A DNA stretch of 64,000 nt, taken from Owenia fusiformis. Lineage: Eukaryota; Annelida; Polychaeta; Sabellida; Oweniidae. The first letter of the stretch is position 1. Every line of letters starts with the position of its first letter. The DNA lies in contig CAIIXF020000001.1 of assembly GCA_903813345.2 (NCBI GenBank), positions 21,101,915-21,165,914 of the forward strand, given 5' to 3'. Shown in pieces: positions 60,201-64,000 of the stretch. A program made the translations under genes and the position numbers. Under the pieces are notes generated by a model. The model saw only the letters and a program-made list of their open reading frames with translations, had not been told where the DNA came from and ran no database searches.

Positions 60201-63200
60201 TTATGTCAAATTGTAAACTCTTGTAGCTAATTAACTTAAATTAGCCATTATTTCCAAGGTATTGTGTTTTGTGTTAATTGGCTCAATATTTATTTATATT
60301 AATTTTATATTAATAATTTTACATGTACGACTCTCACGGCCATATCTATACTCTACATGAACATAAATTCAAATTATTGACAATAATTTCATTTATGGTA
60401 ATGTGAGAGTCGGTTAAGGTTTAGGTATGAACAAGCCCTAAGAAGACCATTCCCCGGTTATCCCAGGTAAATGTTTCTGGTAAGTTACACTGAACGAAAC
60501 ATCAAGCTTCAGATCTCGAGAGTACGAGATGAGACTTTAGACGAGATATCGATAGGATTGTAGTTGGAGGGTTTTCTCCCTAGGTGCGTACAAAATCCAT
60601 TAACATCAATGTAAGTTATACATTTCGATTCTTTTCCCTCACCTCCTTCCCCAGCTTACACCACCAGTTGGAGATTTATTTTCGCCCAAGAAGATGATTT
60701 GGAGATGGTATTATAATATATCCAATTGAGCTAATTAACAGTTATGTCAAATTGTAAACTCTTGTAGCTAATTAACTTAAATTAGCCATTATTTCCAAGG
60801 TATTGTGTTTTGTGTTAATTGGCTCAATATTTATTTATATTAATTTTATATTAATAATTTTACATGTACGACTCTCACGGCCATATCTATACTCTACATG
60901 AACATAAAAGAATGTTTACTGTTTAATGTGTGCCGTACAAGATGGGTTCCTATTGGATACTATTTCATGTGATTTTGTTTGGAATGAATTTAATAATGTG
61001 GAAGTACCTGGTTGGGGACTTGCAAAATTTTCTTTCGGAATTCTAGTTGATTATAATCCTTCAGCTGGAAACAAGGTGGGATTCATATTTAAGGATAACA
61101 TAAAAACATTTGGATGTGGCCTGACTAATTCAGAAAATTTGGACTGTGTTTCATACTGTGCAGACGGATTTCAATACACGAATGGGGAATGTGTCTTAAA
61201 ATACCATGCTTTTGATATGACATTAACTGGTAGGTGGACAACACAAGAGTTTGGGATGATAAGTAACACAAAAATATGGCAAAGCTTAAAGAAAGCATTA
61301 TTAGAACTATTCCTTGAGGTACTGGAGCAATGCATCATTGAGGAGATAAAACTGGAACCTAGTTTCAATAACTCATCTTCAATATATGGATTTATCCAGT
61401 TTGATGTAACCGGCAAATACAAATTAAAAGTAGGAAACATGGTGCCATTAGATGAAATTCATGCAAAATTATTCAATAATATTCTCACAGAATCAAATTC
61501 TGCTAGTCCTAAAAGAACAAATGTTTTAATTGACCTTAATAAGACATGTCTAAGTTTATTTGGTGAAAGGTCATGTTGGAACCATGGACGTGTAACAAAA
61601 TCGGGAGAAAATATTGTAACTGAACGAAATGAAAAAACACTAATATTCAACCCAAGCAAAACCAACCAGTCAGCAATTGCAACATCAATTCCTCTTAAGC
61701 CATACAACACTACAGATTGTCCACGCAAACTTGTACGTCCTAATTCTGTTAAGATACTAGCCAATGAGAGTGTACTTTCCATTGACACTGGGAATCTACT
61801 TTCAGAAGATGAATTTATATTGGTCGGGAATATGGTATATGTTTGTGTGAATGAGACTGGAGAGTTTGCTAATTGGACTGCAGTCTGGCGGTATGATGAC
61901 ACGATGGGGTTATTAACAATCATTTGTACCACACTGTCTCTTGTCTGTATGTTCATTAGACTCATTCTCCAACCCTTTGTTTCACTGTTTCAAAACTTCC
62001 CTGGAAAATTACAGTTTTTATTTATCTTGTCACTATTTCTTGCAAGTTTATTATTTCTGATCAGGCCAAATTGTACTGATATAAAATACTTATGTGTCAC
62101 ACTAGGAGTTTTAATCCACTGGAGTTATCTGGCAGTTTTTACATGGACAGTGATCATAGCAAGAGATATGTTCTATATATTTTCTCCCTCTAGTTTTGCT
62201 AAATCAACTGACACAAATGTTTCAGTCCTGAAACTGTATGCACTTCTAGCATGGGGTATTCCAGCTGTCATAGTGGCAATATCTTTAGGTCTTGATTTTT
62301 CCAATATAGACCCTGTCTTTAAACCAATGTATGGCAGGGAAATTTGCTGGATATCACAAAGATATCCTCTCTTGATATTTTTCACCACCCCTATAGCCAT
62401 TGCAATTCTGGTCAATATGGGGTTCTTCATACCAACAGCCATTAGCCTTTGGAAATCAATGAAACAACGAGTTCAAAGTTGCAACCAGACTTCAGAATAT
62501 CCTTTTGGAATTTATGTCAAGTTATTCTGTCTTACGGGTCTCACATGGATCTTTGCATTCATAGCCCCATACAACATAGCTTTATGGTATATCTTTATAG
62601 TGTTAAATGCAAGTCAAGGGGTGTATATATTCATAGCTTTTGTTTTAAAGAGAAAAGTGTGGGACAGTCTCACTTTCTCAAAAGATTCCAAGAAATCAAA
62701 GGCAAAAACGAGTTCATCCCATTTATCAACATCATCGATGTAGAACATAACAGAACAGAGAAGAAGCAATGTCTAATGAAAAGAGGGAATATAAAAATAA
62801 GGCTGCATGAACAAAGACAATTCACATGATTATGTAAAATTAGATTTGAATGAGGAAATGACAAATGCAATAGAAAAAAAGGTGGCAAAAATGTGAATGG
62901 TGATGCAGAAATGAAAATGACATAAAAATGTGATATGACACAAAGGTGATAGAAAAGTAAAAGGTTTACAAATAAAAGTGAAATAAAAAGTAAAAATTTT
63001 AAATCTGATTTTTTTTCTTCTGGAAACAATTTAAATGCAGGCGCCATTTTGAGAATTCTTTCTTGAACAAATATTCCATGTCCTTAGGCATCAGTATATA
63101 TTTTATCGAATCAAATCAGACAACTGGTATTTGAGTTATCAAAGATCACATTTTTCATGAAAAAGGGTTGCCATTTTGAATTAAGCAGCCATATCGTGAG

Positions 63201-63686
63201 TCCTATTCCAATAAGAGTGAGCCTATAAAATTTGGGCAAAATGGGATCCTTGAGTTATTACATCTATTTATGAAAAAATGGAAGCCATTTTGAAATGAGC
63301 GGTAATTTTGAAAAATACTTCCTGAACAAAGGTCCTATGATCCCAATCATCAGCATATAAATTTTGAACCAAATCAGTCCACTGGTACTTTAAAGTTGTC
63401 AAAGATTTAATTTTTTATGAAAAAATTTCAAGGTCCGATAAAAAATTATTAAATGTAACTTATTTGCAAGGACACAATCTCCAAGCAATGCAGAGAAATT
63501 ACTTACCTCTCATCCCTCTCTTTCTCAGTGAGGGACCTGGAAGAGCCAGCATTGGCCAGCTGCTCTGGGGTCTGCTCTTTGAACATCAGGGACACAATCT
63601 CCAAGCAGTGCATTGCAAACTGCCTCTCCTCCTGGGAACTTGCTATATACAAGAGCAGATCTTCCATTCCACTCACATGTAAAGCC
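29371..63686 (-). CDS. TIMELESS: TIMELESS (TIMEOUT type), 25 exons seen, N-terminus off the right edge
   Basis: This is a replication-fork protection protein. With TIPIN it links helicase and polymerase at forks and supports checkpoint signalling in the nucleus; in some animals it also has clock roles. Twenty-five exons on the minus strand join with matching phases and GT-AG sites into about 1,318 codons ending at TAA (29371-29373). Family evidence: the N-terminal TIMELESS fold ([11 protein letters not shown], then [25 protein letters not shown] and [11 protein letters not shown]), GGFIRRFCQTNV, the Myb-like PARP1-binding region ([37 protein letters not shown]), and FWRIPG. The PARP1-binding-type C-terminal part points to the TIMEOUT/mammalian TIMELESS ortholog rather than insect clock-only TIM. 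The C-terminus is an unusual acidic/Ser tail with RS heptads. The N-terminal start exons lie beyond 64,000. The first intron seen (45866-63506) holds an antisense receptor gene and many transposons. No frame damage seen; likely functional. Confidence 0.93.
29755..29990 (-). repeat. 21-bp coding repeats giving RS heptads
   Basis: Inside the last TIMELESS exon the heptad SRGSRSS recurs about eight times with changes at one position (S, N, T, R, G) and some E for G. The DNA period is 21 bp. It resembles the arginine/serine domains of splicing factors. The opposite-strand open frame ([11 protein letters not shown] type) is a shadow. Confidence 0.85.
30419..31404. mobile_element. Mariner-derived foldback element in a TIMELESS intron
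   Basis: Both ends carry GTGTCTCAAAAAAATGTACC as inverted repeats that extend at least 100 bp. Each arm contains a degenerate copy of the same mariner transposase C-terminus, in opposite orientations: on the minus strand [28 protein letters not shown] (30610-30810), and on the plus strand a LWGYLKDHF-like remnant (about 31040-31230). So two opposed 3' ends of one mariner have become a hairpin-forming element. No complete transposase. Confidence 0.75.
31502..31618 (-). CDS. TIMELESS: TIMELESS exon 24
   Basis: 117 nt encoding [20 protein letters not shown] through [11 protein letters not shown]. Predicted disordered. Donor GATAG|GTAGGT. Confidence 0.88.
31958..32178 (-). CDS. TIMELESS: TIMELESS exon 23
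   Basis: 221 nt encoding [20 protein letters not shown] through DSRHKK. FWRIP is a conserved C-terminal TIMELESS motif. It ends in a strongly basic tract. Confidence 0.92.
32483..32607 (-). CDS. TIMELESS: TIMELESS exon 22
   Basis: 125 nt encoding [20 protein letters not shown] through [14 protein letters not shown]. Phase 0 at its end, followed directly by QAFWRIP in the next exon. Confidence 0.92.
32930..32998 (-). CDS. TIMELESS: TIMELESS exon 21
   Basis: 69 nt encoding [20 protein letters not shown] then ED. Joined in phase to exons 20 and 22. Confidence 0.9.
33323..33523 (-). CDS. TIMELESS: TIMELESS exon 20
   Basis: 201 nt encoding [20 protein letters not shown] through MMVNVIENG. Ser/Asp-rich, predicted disordered; many candidate CK2 sites. 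Confidence 0.88.
33715..37026. mobile_element. 3.3-kb TIR DNA transposon filling one TIMELESS intron
   Basis: TAGCGAGATCAATAGTGCAA at the left is mirrored at the right (TTGCACTATTGATCTCGCTA). Inverted similarity runs about 180 bp through the ATGGAACGAAGCGTGAAACT and GAGCCAGAGCCATTTTTGTG blocks. GTGGGCGTCGCCCATGA is repeated at 36145 and 36685 and inverted near 34035. A further direct duplication (GAAGACTGGTACATTCTGTT) lies near 35945 and 36288. It leaves only about 290 bp of the host intron (33524-37128). It contains one decayed coding region at 34390-34965. Superfamily not determined. Confidence 0.75.
34390..34965 (-). pseudogene. Transposon ORF remnant with Cys-rich C-terminus
   Basis: Two overlapping frames on the minus strand read [33 protein letters not shown] and then [20 protein letters not shown]...[20 protein letters not shown] then [20 protein letters not shown]. 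The pattern W.P.W..LP.AS..C..L..C.CK..C..RCKC is one I know from many uncharacterised transposon-linked invertebrate proteins. There is a frame change between the two halves. The function in the element is unknown to me. It is not a host exon, since it lies between the TIRs. Confidence 0.6.
37129..37308 (-). CDS. TIMELESS: TIMELESS exon 19
   Basis: 180 nt encoding [20 protein letters not shown] through [10 protein letters not shown]. It completes the PARP1-binding-type domain and ends in a basic tract (KKGKKGG). The downstream intron is almost entirely one transposon. Confidence 0.93.
37590..37669 (-). CDS. TIMELESS: TIMELESS exon 18
   Basis: 80 nt encoding [20 protein letters not shown] then KHKDAD. 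This is the second Myb-like (W..E.E.EL..LFE) unit, in the part that binds PARP1 in the human protein. Confidence 0.93.
38046..38172 (-). CDS. TIMELESS: TIMELESS exon 17
   Basis: 127 nt encoding [20 protein letters not shown] through ASLKKSKG. It continues the first Myb-like unit. Confidence 0.92.
38362..38450 (-). CDS. TIMELESS: TIMELESS exon 16
   Basis: 89 nt encoding [20 protein letters not shown] then EQYRDMEGG. This is the first Myb-like helix bundle of the C-terminal region. Confidence 0.93.
38756..38904 (-). CDS. TIMELESS: TIMELESS exon 15
   Basis: 149 nt encoding [20 protein letters not shown] through [31 protein letters not shown] and LFWKN are family motifs. Confidence 0.93.
39110..39317 (-). 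CDS. TIMELESS: TIMELESS exon 14
   Basis: 208 nt encoding [20 protein letters not shown] through [31 protein letters not shown] is a strong family match. Ends in phase 0. Confidence 0.93.
39772..39841 (-). CDS. TIMELESS: TIMELESS exon 13
   Basis: 70 nt encoding [20 protein letters not shown] then IR. It joins exon 14 as GGFIRRFCQTNV, a conserved family junction. Confidence 0.92.
39942..40050. repeat. 109-nt near-perfect hairpin in a TIMELESS intron
   Basis: AATGATTTGAAGTGCAATAC at the left pairs with GTATTGCACTTCAAATCATT at the right. Pairing continues through CAGGATATATTCTG to a small loop near 39996, with only a few mismatches. It could be a tiny foldback element or a structured RNA in the intron; nothing shows it is processed. 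Confidence 0.75.
40541..40636. repeat. Second short inverted repeat
   Basis: TCTGTATTGCTACTGAGATTGT and its complement ACAATCTCAGTAGCAATACAGA flank about 50 bp. A shorter inverted pair (ACCAATATTTTCTGTATTGC and GCAATACAGATTGGT) overlaps it. It shares CTGTATTG with the nearby 39942 hairpin and may belong to the same small element. Confidence 0.6.
40705..40758 (-). CDS. TIMELESS: TIMELESS exon 12
   Basis: 54-nt micro-exon encoding [18 protein letters not shown] proline tract followed by an acidic stretch; it keeps the frame between exons 11 and 13. Confidence 0.85.
41159..41256 (-). CDS. TIMELESS: TIMELESS exon 11
   Basis: 98 nt encoding [20 protein letters not shown] through [12 protein letters not shown] and the acidic stretch are typical of the family. 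Confidence 0.9.
41491..41571 (-). CDS. TIMELESS: TIMELESS exon 10
   Basis: 81 nt encoding [20 protein letters not shown] then ALFRAAR. The residue junctions on both sides agree in phase. Confidence 0.9.
41876..42038 (-). CDS. TIMELESS: TIMELESS exon 9
   Basis: 163 nt encoding [20 protein letters not shown] through [12 protein letters not shown]. Acidic segment; [16 protein letters not shown] fits the family. Confidence 0.9.
42121..42179 (-). repeat. 30-bp tandem duplication of the exon 8 splice donor
   Basis: Plus-strand ACACATACCTGCTTG occurs at 42134-42149 and again at 42164-42179 within two 30-bp units. On the minus strand this gives two GCAAGCAG|GTATGTG-type donors 30 nt apart. Using the distal one would add ten codons with no stop. 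Confidence 0.85.
42171..42304 (-). CDS. TIMELESS: TIMELESS exon 8
   Basis: 134 nt encoding [20 protein letters not shown] through a [13 protein letters not shown] basic tract, a likely nuclear localisation signal. The donor sequence is tandemly duplicated 30 bp downstream, so a second in-frame donor exists. Confidence 0.92.
42360..43251. mobile_element. 892-bp TIR MITE flanked by TGAAGG
   Basis: CAGTGTTCGCG at the left and CGCGAACACTG at the right are perfect inverted termini. TGAAGG lies directly outside both ends (42354-42359 and 43252-43257), a likely target-site duplication. The interior has no transposase. It sits in the intron between TIMELESS exons 7 and 8. The CAGTG start recalls hAT elements, but these usually make 8-bp duplications, so the superfamily is open. 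Confidence 0.8.
43472..43550 (-). CDS. TIMELESS: TIMELESS exon 7
   Basis: 79 nt encoding [20 protein letters not shown] then ESRQSR. The following intron contains the 42360-43251 MITE. Confidence 0.92.
43895..43998 (-). CDS. TIMELESS: TIMELESS exon 6
   Basis: 104 nt encoding [20 protein letters not shown] through [21 protein letters not shown] matches the family pattern. The next exon is joined in phase 1. Confidence 0.92.
44340..44444 (-). CDS. TIMELESS: TIMELESS exon 5
   Basis: 105 nt encoding [20 protein letters not shown] through [21 protein letters not shown] is a recognisable family segment. Confidence 0.92.
44738..44850 (-). CDS. TIMELESS: TIMELESS exon 4
   Basis: 113 nt encoding [20 protein letters not shown] through [13 protein letters not shown]. 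Acceptor TTCCAG, donor ATAGG|GTATG. Confidence 0.9.
45258..45522 (-). CDS. TIMELESS: TIMELESS exon 3
   Basis: 265 nt encoding [20 protein letters not shown] through [22 protein letters not shown] is a hallmark of the family. A lysine/arginine-rich insert ([11 protein letters not shown]) lies in the middle. The exon ends in phase 0. Confidence 0.93.
45797..45865 (-). CDS. TIMELESS: TIMELESS exon 2
   Basis: 69 nt encoding [20 protein letters not shown] plus STR. It is separated from the previous exon by the 17.6-kb intron that contains the receptor pseudogene and the Ngaro element. Donor ACAAG|GTGAGG. Confidence 0.9.
46207..49707. mobile_element. 3.5-kb palindromic foldback element
   Basis: TGTATCAGATGCTGGCACAG at the left end is mirrored at the right end (CTGTGCCAGCATCTGATACA). 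The arms match closely for about 750 bp, then at lower identity all the way to a centre near 47.9 kb. The right arm has about 150 bp extra, including a run of G near 48880. The two arms contain matching ~89-residue open frames, but no known transposase. It lies in the long TIMELESS intron. Confidence 0.85.
49708..50587. other. Intronic, nothing recognised
   Basis: Sequence between two transposons inside the long TIMELESS intron. No open frame of note, no repeat boundary recognised. Confidence 0.4.
50588..52510 (-). mobile_element. Second copy of the ATGTCCCCACCA TIR element, reversed
   Basis: The left end reads ACACAAATGTGTACAAAATG then TTCCCACC, matching the complement of the right end at 6880-6900. 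The right end reads GGCCCCACACTATGTGGTGG then GGACATA, the complement of 4118-4145. A phrase near 52115-52145 (TCTGTAGCGGTTTTGGAGAA) is the complement of 4192-4212. It is shorter than the first copy and carries about 250 bp of extra sequence near 52180-52435. Non-autonomous. Confidence 0.75.
50690..51670 (-). repeat. Seven 162-bp tandem units
   Basis: AAATCCAAAATGGCTGCCTT-type sequence begins at 50691, 50853, 51015, 51177, 51339, 51501 and about 51662, a constant 162-bp step. Each unit includes AATCAGATCTAGATTTTCAT, AATCATCCCTGAAAATTTG and GACAAGACTTTACAGACAAG. These are the reverse-orientation relatives of the units at 4540-6830. The middle five are nearly identical. Confidence 0.92.
52511..53324 (+). 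promoter_or_regulatory. 5' region of the receptor pseudogene
   Basis: AT-rich sequence before the receptor start codon. TTTTTGTTATTGCAG ending at 53063 looks like a splice acceptor, so a non-coding 5' exon from 53064 into the coding exon is plausible. No promoter motif can be assigned. Confidence 0.35.
53325..54338 (+). pseudogene. Receptor 5' segment (signal peptide, somatomedin-B domain)
   Basis: 338 codons in one frame with a single TAG at codon 290. Translated alone it would give a 289-residue secreted Cys-rich protein ending ..KKGACHPK. Paired cysteines and N-glycosylation sites (NETV, NSSV, NQTL, NVTC) fit an extracellular domain. Confidence 0.85.
54339..54607 (+). repeat. Ngaro terminal repeat A1
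   Basis: 269 bp starting ATTCAAATTATTGAC and ending CATTTCGATTCTTTT; matches A2 at 60367-60635. It shares a one-base overlap with the insertion junction. Confidence 0.9.
55670..56230 (+). pseudogene. SGNH/GDSL hydrolase remnant of the Ngaro element
   Basis: Frames read [15 protein letters not shown] (block I Ser), then [17 protein letters not shown] (Gly/Asn block), [13 protein letters not shown], and [12 protein letters not shown] (Asp..His block) near 56170-56210. All four SGNH catalytic positions are recognisable, but stops and frame changes separate them. Such hydrolase domains are known from some Ngaro and CR1-type retroelements. Their role there is unproven. Confidence 0.75.
56490..57005 (+). 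repeat. ~100-bp AT-rich tandem repeat inside the Ngaro element
   Basis: GCCTTATGGGCATCATATTT recurs at 56781, 56881 and 56981 with near-identical units between. Earlier, more diverged units (ATCATATTTATATTATGATA) begin near 56515. The unit contains the palindrome-like TATTATGATA. No gene. Confidence 0.8.
57106..57297 (+). pseudogene. Possible Gag-like fragment
   Basis: A 63-codon Pro/Ser/Thr-rich frame (starts [10 protein letters not shown]) in the position where Ngaro elements have a gag-like gene. No conserved motif, so the assignment rests on position only. Confidence 0.3.
57512..57612 (+). repeat. Internal ~100-bp direct repeat of the Ngaro element (copy 1; copy 2 at 59943-60055)
   Basis: ATTACATTAATTTGTCCAT, TTTGCGGATTTACTTTA and TTGGTATTCATGTATTGATT occur in the same order in both places. 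It suggests an internal rearrangement or that sequence between the copies was gained secondarily. Confidence 0.75.
58055..58345 (+). pseudogene. Reverse transcriptase fragment (DIRS/Ngaro type)
   Basis: [20 protein letters not shown] matches the early RT segment of DIRS-like elements. It is followed by a remnant with [11 protein letters not shown]. The catalytic core is deleted or shifted out of frame, and several stops are present. Confidence 0.65.
58465..58830 (+). pseudogene. RNase H remnant of the Ngaro element
   Basis: [20 protein letters not shown] followed by [20 protein letters not shown] matches the DIRS-type RNase H: the first Asp sits in FTDAS and the Glu in [16 protein letters not shown]-like sequence follows near 58655. 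Stops interrupt the frame near 58616. Confidence 0.75.
59142..59692 (+). pseudogene. Tyrosine recombinase remnant of the Ngaro element
   Basis: The first frame carries [18 protein letters not shown] with the box I Arg. A frameshift near 59480-59500 is followed by [25 protein letters not shown] with the box II HxxR. The final segment [15 protein letters not shown] keeps the Tyr but lacks the usual GRW. The frameshift, the altered end and the absence of an upstream part make it inactive. Confidence 0.85.
59706..59830 (+). repeat. 47-48-bp short tandem repeat, three units
   Basis: CAGACTGGTGTCGAGTATGC, CAGACAGGTGTCTAGTATTC and CAAACAGGTGTCGAGCATGC start at 59706, 59753 and 59801. It lies in the 3' non-coding part of the Ngaro element. 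Confidence 0.8.
60135..60367 (+). repeat. Ngaro repeat B1
   Basis: 233 bp from TTATTTTCGCCCAAGAAG to CTCTACATGAACATAAA; matches B2. It runs directly into A2, as in circle-junction-derived split repeats. Confidence 0.9.
60367..60635 (+). repeat. Ngaro repeat A2
   Basis: Second copy of A (269 bp), abutting B1. Confidence 0.9.
60676..60908 (+). repeat. Ngaro terminal repeat B2
   Basis: Second copy of B (233 bp), forming the right end of the element, directly followed by receptor coding sequence. Confidence 0.9.
60909..62743 (+). pseudogene. Receptor 3' segment (ectodomain end, 7TM)
   Basis: In phase with the 5' segment. The first usable ATG (60926) would give 605 residues without a signal peptide. 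It shows [19 protein letters not shown], many N-glycosylation sites, then seven helices with [27 protein letters not shown] and [10 protein letters not shown], as in secretin-family receptors. It ends [16 protein letters not shown]-like sequences follow near 62970. Confidence 0.88.
62744..63506. other. Receptor 3' flank with a degenerate repeat
   Basis: 62744-63000 is A-rich and may be the receptor 3' UTR (AATAAA-like sites near 62970-62985). From 63020 onward a ~260-bp unit is present twice in diverged form: TCTTGAACAAATATTCCATG at 63060 against CCTGAACAAAGGTCCTATG at 63320, each followed by ATCAG..TATAAATTTT..AATCAGTCCACTGGTA. It contains GCCATTTTGAA phrases. No gene. Confidence 0.45.
63507..63686 (-). 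CDS. TIMELESS: TIMELESS exon 1 of 25 in window
   Basis: 180 nt, acceptor ..GCAG|GGCTTT, donor GAGAG|GTAAGT. Encodes [20 protein letters not shown] through [10 protein letters not shown], typical of the TIMELESS N-terminal helical-repeat domain. It starts mid-codon, so earlier exons exist outside the window. Confidence 0.92.
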
Positions 63687-64000
63687 CTGCATAAAGAATA
63701 ATACATGAACAGCGAATGTGGCTTAATAATATAGTACAAGAGCATTATCCTTTTTTGCTTGCTTTTTGCCATATTTTATAACTTGATATACAATATTTAA
63801 TGTAATTTTATTGATGTTAAAAAATTACACACATTTTAAATGTTTAATACATATTTTGTGGAGATTTGTCAAAGTTAGAGGCATTTTAGTGTGAAATTCT
63901 GTCACTGATATATCTTACTATCTGGGTATTCAAGCAGTTAAACAAAGTTGAGAGAGAATGAAATATCAGGGAAGAATACATATGATACTTTGCAAATATA
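63687..64000 (-). other. TIMELESS intron, window edge
   Basis: AT-rich intronic sequence upstream of the first TIMELESS exon seen. No further exon recognised before the edge. Confidence 0.6.

Larger units (their letters stand above)
54339..60908 (+). mobile_element. Ngaro/PAT-type tyrosine-recombinase retrotransposon with split direct repeats
   Basis: Repeat order is A1 (54339-54607), internal, B1 (60135-60367), A2 (60367-60635), 40 bp, B2 (60676-60908). This split-direct-repeat layout is specific to DIRS-superfamily elements of the PAT/Ngaro kind, which use a tyrosine recombinase and make no target-site duplication; none is seen. Internal remnants are an SGNH hydrolase, an RT fragment, RNase H and a recombinase with [10 protein letters not shown]. 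The element is in the same orientation as the receptor. The internal frames are broken, yet the A and B repeat pairs appear identical over 269 and 233 bp. Likely non-autonomous and recently inserted. Confidence 0.9.
53325..62743 (+). pseudogene. Somatomedin-B / secretin-type 7TM receptor, split by a retrotransposon
   Basis: This is a cell-surface receptor of the adhesion/secretin (Methuselah-like) kind, antisense inside the long TIMELESS intron. The 5' part (53325-54338) encodes a signal peptide ([20 protein letters not shown]), a low-complexity stretch, a somatomedin-B domain ([26 protein letters not shown] then QQFC) and a Cys-rich ectodomain. TAG at 54192-54194 interrupts it. The same frame then continues with [12 protein letters not shown] through GFQMPVT to the retrotransposon. 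The 3' part (60909-62743) resumes with NVYCLMC and carries the rest of the ectodomain, seven hydrophobic helices (from [17 protein letters not shown]) and a Ser/Lys-rich tail. The frame is in phase across the insertion. No introns are visible within the coding part. Ligand unknown. With one stop and one insertion this allele cannot make the full receptor unless the insertion is absent from other haplotypes. Confidence 0.88.

Noticed and set aside
54339-60908. LTR retrotransposon
   Set aside because: The repeats are not in an LTR-internal-LTR layout but in A1-internal-B1-A2-B2 order. There is no target-site duplication or integrase, and a tyrosine recombinase motif is present.
29371-63686. Drosophila-type clock-only timeless
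   Set aside because: The Myb-like PARP1-binding-type C-terminal region and FWRIP motif place it with TIMEOUT/mammalian TIMELESS.
1-64000. tRNA or rRNA genes
   Set aside because: No cloverleaf with A/B boxes or rRNA-like conserved stretch was recognised by eye on either strand. A covariance-model scan would be needed to exclude tRNA-derived SINEs.

Overview
The window looks like nuclear DNA of an invertebrate animal, most likely a mollusc and probably a bivalve. It is A+T-rich, has GT-AG spliced genes, and is packed with several generations of transposable elements. That lineage call is inference: it rests on the Helentron with roughly 155-bp satellite next to it, the somatomedin-B/secretin-type receptor, and the style of the dispersed repeats. 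No prokaryotic feature is present.

Region 1 (1-8.6 kb) holds no gene. It contains degenerate short repeats, a 494-bp TA-flanked MITE, a 2.8-kb terminal-inverted-repeat element full of 162-bp units, and a second MITE. The last two interrupt one copy of an older ~0.7-kb duplicated sequence.

Region 2 (8.67-25.8 kb) is dominated by an uninterrupted 3,143-codon Helentron (rolling-circle transposon) gene. It encodes two OTU protease domains, a C76/tegument-type protease-like domain, a Rep nuclease, a PIF1-type helicase and a C-terminal endonuclease. Just downstream lie a decayed duplicate of the endonuclease tail, a ~154-bp satellite of about 20 monomers, and a second array of ~152-bp monomers.

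Region 3 (27.4-28.8 kb) is a ~446-bp tandem repeat rich in AGGTCA half-sites, ending in a GC-rich hairpin.

Region 4 (29.37-63.69 kb, minus strand) is the TIMELESS (TIMEOUT-type) gene. I could assign 25 exons whose splice phases all agree, giving about 1,318 codons. The N-terminus lies beyond the right edge. The introns carry a mariner-derived foldback, a 3.3-kb TIR element that makes up almost all of one intron, a TIR MITE flanked by a 6-bp duplication, short hairpins and a 3.5-kb palindrome.

Region 5 lies inside the 17.6-kb TIMELESS intron on the opposite strand. It is a somatomedin-B plus seven-transmembrane receptor gene, broken by one in-frame stop and by a 6.57-kb Ngaro/PAT-type tyrosine-recombinase retrotransposon. 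The retrotransposon has complete split direct repeats (A1-internal-B1-A2-B2), and the receptor reading frame continues in phase across it. The element's internal genes (SGNH hydrolase, RT, RNase H, recombinase) are decayed while its terminal repeats appear identical, which suggests it was moved by proteins supplied from elsewhere.

The genes do not form a pathway. The window is a conserved host replication/clock gene whose introns and 3' flank have been colonised by mobile DNA in layers.
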